A DNA stretch of 28,186 bases from JAATGA01 sp047605605 (GTDB taxonomy: Bacteria; Pseudomonadota; Alphaproteobacteria; Rhodobacterales; Rhodobacteraceae). The notes beneath the pieces were generated by a model. It worked only from the letters and a program-made list of their open reading frames with translations. It was not told where the DNA came from and ran no database searches. The stretch spans positions 1-28,186 of the forward strand of contig JASGFG010000048.1 in the NCBI GenBank assembly GCA_047605605.1, written 5' to 3'. The position numbers and the translations under genes were made by a program. Shown here one piece after another: positions 25,483-28,186 of this stretch; the stretch's first letter is position 1; every line of letters starts with the position of its first letter.

Positions 25483-27702
25483 ATGGGCAAGGTCTCGCTG
25501 AAACTGCGGGCTCTGGGCGAAGAGGGCGAGGCCGGGATCGTCGCCGACCGGCCCCCCCGGCAGGGGACCGACCTGGGGGTCGTGCTGCGCACCCTGGCCA
25601 TGGTGGCGACCCCCCTGCCCCGGTTCCCTTCCGGGGCCGAGCCGTTGCGCGATGGCGTCGCCCTGCCTGATGCCGATGGTGCAAACCATGCCCGGCCCGA
25701 CCTTGCGCCCGACTGGCGCGGCGGGGCGTTTCCGGGGCCTGACGTGCTGTTCCTGAAGGAACTGGACGGGACGATCCGGCTTCACATCGGGCTGGAGGAA
25801 CGGCTGCCGCCCGGCGTTCCGGCCGGAACCCGGATGCTGGGCGGGATGCGTGCGGCACCGCGGATCGTCTGGGCAGGCGGCAGCTTCCAGCTTCCTGACC
25901 CCACCCCGGACGAGGATACGGCCGACGGCACCCGGCGCCTGCGGATCCTGGCGCGGCTGTCGCCCGCCGAAGTTGCGGCGCTTTTCGCGGCGATGACGGA
26001 CCCCGCGCAATCCGCCCGGATCGAGGCCGATTATACCGCCGATTATATCGTGCTGGTCAGCCAGACGCCGCCGCATCGCAGGCCCTGGCGCGACCGCTTT
26101 CGCCTGCCGCCGGAGGAGGCGCCCTCGCCCTTCGGGTCCGGGGTGCGGCCCGTGATCCTGAACGCGCCGCGCCTGCGGCTGGAGACCCGCATCCTGGCCC
26201 CCGCCGTGCCGATGGGGCCGGAGGCGGGCAGCCTGCCCCTGTCGATCCTTTTTGACGACGCGGCATCGGCAAGGCAGATCCTGCGGCTGAGGCCCGATGT
26301 GATCGAGGATCTTCGCCACCGCCTGCCGGATCAGGTCTTTCTGCCCGACACCCCGGCCGGCCCCGAGGAGGTGCGGCGCAGCGTGACCTTCCGGCGCAGC
26401 ATCCCTTTCTTCTTCGACCGGGCGCTGGACCAGAATGCCGCGATCTTTCGCGCCATCACCGGCGGCACCGCCCTGCCGGGGGAATGGCAGGATACCGAAT
26501 GGGGCACGCTGCGGCCTTCGGATTTCGTCAATACGATCCACCTGCTGCCACACGAGATCCGGCTGTCCTATGACGCCGGGCGCGGCCTGCCGCACATGAC
26601 CCCGGTGCTATACCAGACCGACGCGGGCGCGTTCCGCCTGCGGGTGATCCTGCGGGCCGAGCCGTGGTATGATCCGGCGCAGGTCAGGGCGCTGCGCGCG
26701 GCGCTGTCGCGGCAGACGGCGGGGGGCTATGTCCACCCCTCGGTCATCGGGGGCGGGGTGGCGGCGGCGCGGCTGACGCTGCGATCCGTCTTTCCCGAGG
26801 AAATCGCGGCCGAGGCCGAAGGCGCCGAAATCGACCTGCGCCGTCCGTTTGAACTGACCCTGGATGTCAGCGAGGAATATTACAGCCTGCTGGTCGCCAC
26901 GCTGACCGGACCCTCGGGCCTGACCGGCAGCGTCGAGGCGGTGCTGCGCCCCGCCGCCGACGGGGCGGCGGCCGAAACGCGGCTGATCCCGGTGGCGCTG
27001 TCCTTTCGGCGTCCGGGGCTTTTGCCGGTCGAGGCTGCGGGGATCGAGGCCGCGATCAACCCCGACAGCCTGCGCGTGACCAACCGCACCGGACAGCCCG
27101 TCACCATCGAGGAGGCAGCGGCGGTGCTGCTGCAACTCGACACCAATGCCCTGACCCCGCGCGAGGCGCAGCCTGCGCGTTGCACCAGCGCCCTGCCTCT
27201 GACGCTGGAACCGGGGGCGGAGACGGTCCTGACCTTTGCCCCCGCCGTCCCCGAAGAAGGCGCTGTCTGGAACGGGCTGGACCCGGCGCTGACGCGCCTT
27301 GCCATCGCGCTGGACCCGCAGGCCGCGCTGAAGGCGATCCACGCCCTTGCGCCGGCCGGGGCCTTTGGCTGGCGGCTGCGCATTCTTGCGCCCCAATTGC
27401 AGGCCGACCAGTCCGCGGTCGCGTCGCCCGACCGGCTTCTGGCAGTCGAGGTGGCGATGGAGCGGCCCGCCGCGCCCTCGGCGCAGATCACGCTGATGGC
27501 GGGTGATGGCGGCGATGTCACCCTGACCCTGCCGCGCAATCTGGACGATCTGGCGGGCGCCGCAACCGCGGCAGAGTTCCTGACGGCGCGGGTCCGGGCG
27601 CGGGGCGTTCTGGCCAGCGGATTCGGCCCGTGGTCGGACTGGGCCGACCATCGCGGGGCCACGCTTTTCGTCTTTGCCCCGCCTGCGGGGGGCACCTCAT
27701 GA
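25483..27702 (+). CDS. Cluster gene H: unrecognised large protein, apparently a rearranged relative of the paralogue family
   Basis: 739 residues; ATG with GAGAGGGGG upstream and 12 nt after gene G. The start of the protein does not match the paralogues, but the middle does: HLLPHEIRLSYDAGRGLP (353-370) ... LYQTDAGAFRLRVIL (376-390) resembles the FYYLP / LYQ / GGGFLLFTVEL series, and RPFELTLDVSEEYYSLLVAT (454-473) resembles the SLSL..EGAAF block. A possible earlier copy is RLRILARLSPAEVAALFAAM (152-171). The C-terminal 250 residues are beta-rich without clear module repeats. One cysteine; no signal peptide. The relation to the family is inference from short patterns. The stop overlaps the next start (ATGA), implying translational coupling with gene I. 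Confidence 0.72.
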   Translation: MGKVSLKLRALGEEGEAGIVADRPPRQGTDLGVVLRTLAMVATPLPRFPSGAEPLRDGVALPDADGANHARPDLAPDWRGGAFPGPDVLFLKELDGTIRLHIGLEERLPPGVPAGTRMLGGMRAAPRIVWAGGSFQLPDPTPDEDTADGTRRLRILARLSPAEVAALFAAMTDPAQSARIEADYTADYIVLVSQTPPHRRPWRDRFRLPPEEAPSPFGSGVRPVILNAPRLRLETRILAPAVPMGPEAGSLPLSILFDDAASARQILRLRPDVIEDLRHRLPDQVFLPDTPAGPEEVRRSVTFRRSIPFFFDRALDQNAAIFRAITGGTALPGEWQDTEWGTLRPSDFVNTIHLLPHEIRLSYDAGRGLPHMTPVLYQTDAGAFRLRVILRAEPWYDPAQVRALRAALSRQTAGGYVHPSVIGGGVAAARLTLRSVFPEEIAAEAEGAEIDLRRPFELTLDVSEEYYSLLVATLTGPSGLTGSVEAVLRPAADGAAAETRLIPVALSFRRPGLLPVEAAGIEAAINPDSLRVTNRTGQPVTIEEAAAVLLQLDTNALTPREAQPARCTSALPLTLEPGAETVLTFAPAVPEEGAVWNGLDPALTRLAIALDPQAALKAIHALAPAGAFGWRLRILAPQLQADQSAVASPDRLLAVEVAMERPAAPSAQITLMAGDGGDVTLTLPRNLDDLAGAATAAEFLTARVRARGVLASGFGPWSDWADHRGATLFVFAPPAGGTS

Positions 27703-28186
27703 CCGGGGCCCCCGACGCACTGGCTTTTGCGGTCCGCGCGCTGCTGGATCTGCGCGGGGCGGATGGGCTGTGGGGGGCCTTTCTCATGCCGCCCGGCGAA
27801 AGCCGCGACTGGGTGGGCGCGGTCGCCGGTCTTGCGCTGGCCGAGGCATCGGTCTGTGCGCATCTGCCCTTGCCGCTGCGCCGATCGGCAGGACAGGCCG
27901 CGGCCGGGGCGCTGGCGGTTCTGCTGGGCCATGCAGGAAGTTGGGGATACAACGACGAGGCCGGGCCGGATGCCGACAGCACGGCCGCCGTGGTGCGTCT
28001 GGCGTTGGCGCTCGGCGTCGCGCCGCCCGCCTCGGCGGTGGGGTTCCTGGCGCGGCACGGCACGCCCGAAGACGGCTATGCCACCTATCTGCCCCAACGG
28101 ATCTGGGACCGCTGGACCCTGCCCACGACCGAGGTGGATTGCGCCGCGGCCGTGGCCCTTGCCCGTGCGGGCAGGCTGACCCCCGC
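27699..28186 (+). CDS. Cluster gene I: alpha/alpha-toroid (prenyltransferase/squalene-cyclase-repeat) protein, cut by the window end
   Basis: The first 162 residues are visible; the frame is open at the right edge. Starts inside the gene H stop (ATGA overlap). The pattern is that of terpenoid-cyclase/prenyltransferase toroids: an aromatic-Gly turn GLWGAF (23-28) then helix, SWGYNDEAGPDADSTAAVVR (81-100), DGYATYLP (125-132) and TTEVDCAAAVALA (143-155), each marking one helical repeat of about 50 residues. DADSTA resembles the DxDD/DxDT acid motif of class II terpene cyclases, although here the fourth position is Ser. It may be a cyclase, or a non-catalytic binding toroid; the missing C-terminal part would be needed to tell. 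No signal peptide. Confidence 0.72.
   Translation, partial: MTGAPDALAFAVRALLDLRGADGLWGAFLMPPGESRDWVGAVAGLALAEASVCAHLPLPLRRSAGQAAAGALAVLLGHAGSWGYNDEAGPDADSTAAVVRLALALGVAPPASAVGFLARHGTPEDGYATYLPQRIWDRWTLPTTEVDCAAAVALARAGRLTP

Noticed and set aside
23833..26595. 920-codon antisense frame opposite genes G and H
   Set aside because: No motif or ribosome-site support; sense genes are clear.
11470..28186. Prophage, contractile injection system or clostridial OrfX/P47-type toxin cluster
   Set aside because: No sheath, tube, baseplate, AAA ATPase, capsid, terminase or integrase signature is visible, and the protein patterns did not resemble what I remember of OrfX/P47.
11470..28186. Recent horizontal transfer of the cluster
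   Set aside because: Base composition and codon style look the same as the housekeeping half, apart from the AT-rich leader; no mobile-element ends or flanking repeats were found.
27699..28186. Squalene-hopene cyclase assignment
   Set aside because: Only the first 162 residues are visible, the DxDD motif is not exact, and the protein starts without the usual N-terminal helices of hopene cyclases, so only the toroid fold is claimed.

Overview
The window is about 28 kb of very GC-rich DNA with strong G/C third-position bias. Gene content points to an alphaproteobacterium of the Rhodobacterales, probably Paracoccus-like. Supporting features are an amidase / DapC-like aminotransferase / FtsK string, a UbiH-family hydroxylase with a PaaI thioesterase, a tiny SDHAF4-type protein and an extragenic hairpin element of a style I associate with this order (from memory). 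I saw no tRNA, rRNA, CRISPR array, transposase or integrase.

Left part (1-11.2 kb) is mostly housekeeping. At the extreme left a gloB (glyoxalase II) fragment on the plus strand meets, head-on at about base 118, an ftsK gene on the minus strand that stops resembling FtsK at the same point. Neither gene is complete, so this is a rearrangement or a chimeric join. Minus-strand genes amidase (2129-3460), dapC-like aminotransferase (813-1991) and ftsK (from 801) form a likely operon. Divergent from it are a UbiH-family flavin hydroxylase and a PaaI-type thioesterase. Then come SDHAF4-like (minus), rsmB (plus), a minus-strand pair nudC then SRPBCC, and plus-strand cpdB-like nucleotidase and a HAD phosphatase.

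Right part (11.47 kb to the window end) is the striking region: nine consecutive same-strand genes, mostly with strong Shine-Dalgarno sites and gaps of 10-38 nt or an overlap, that run off the right edge. Five (A, B, C, D, G; 743-816 aa) are divergent paralogues with one architecture. This is an N-terminal alpha/beta domain of about 210 residues (signatures FYYLP, GGGFL, and an SLSL..GAAF...V.Y.L..GL block), then a helical segment with a variable hinge, then four tandem beta-rich modules at roughly 100-residue spacing whose core strand reads like V.L.Y.D. Gene F keeps only the N-terminal domain. Gene H (739 aa) seems to carry the same signatures embedded in its middle. Between them sits a phospholipase-D-superfamily protein (E), and the last visible gene (I) begins an alpha/alpha-toroid protein of the prenyltransferase/squalene-cyclase-repeat type with a DADSTA motif. 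None of the nine has a recognisable signal peptide, and the seven A-D and F-H proteins hold only five cysteines in about 4800 residues.

I do not recognise this cluster as a named system. The repeated scaffold, the N-domain-only subunit, the lipid-enzyme-like PLD and the toroid suggest a multi-subunit assembly, possibly acting at a membrane or on a hydrophobic substrate. That is inference only: no function is demonstrated by the sequence. Very long open frames antisense to the cluster (1547 and 1732 codons) are judged to be shadows of GC-rich coding sequence.
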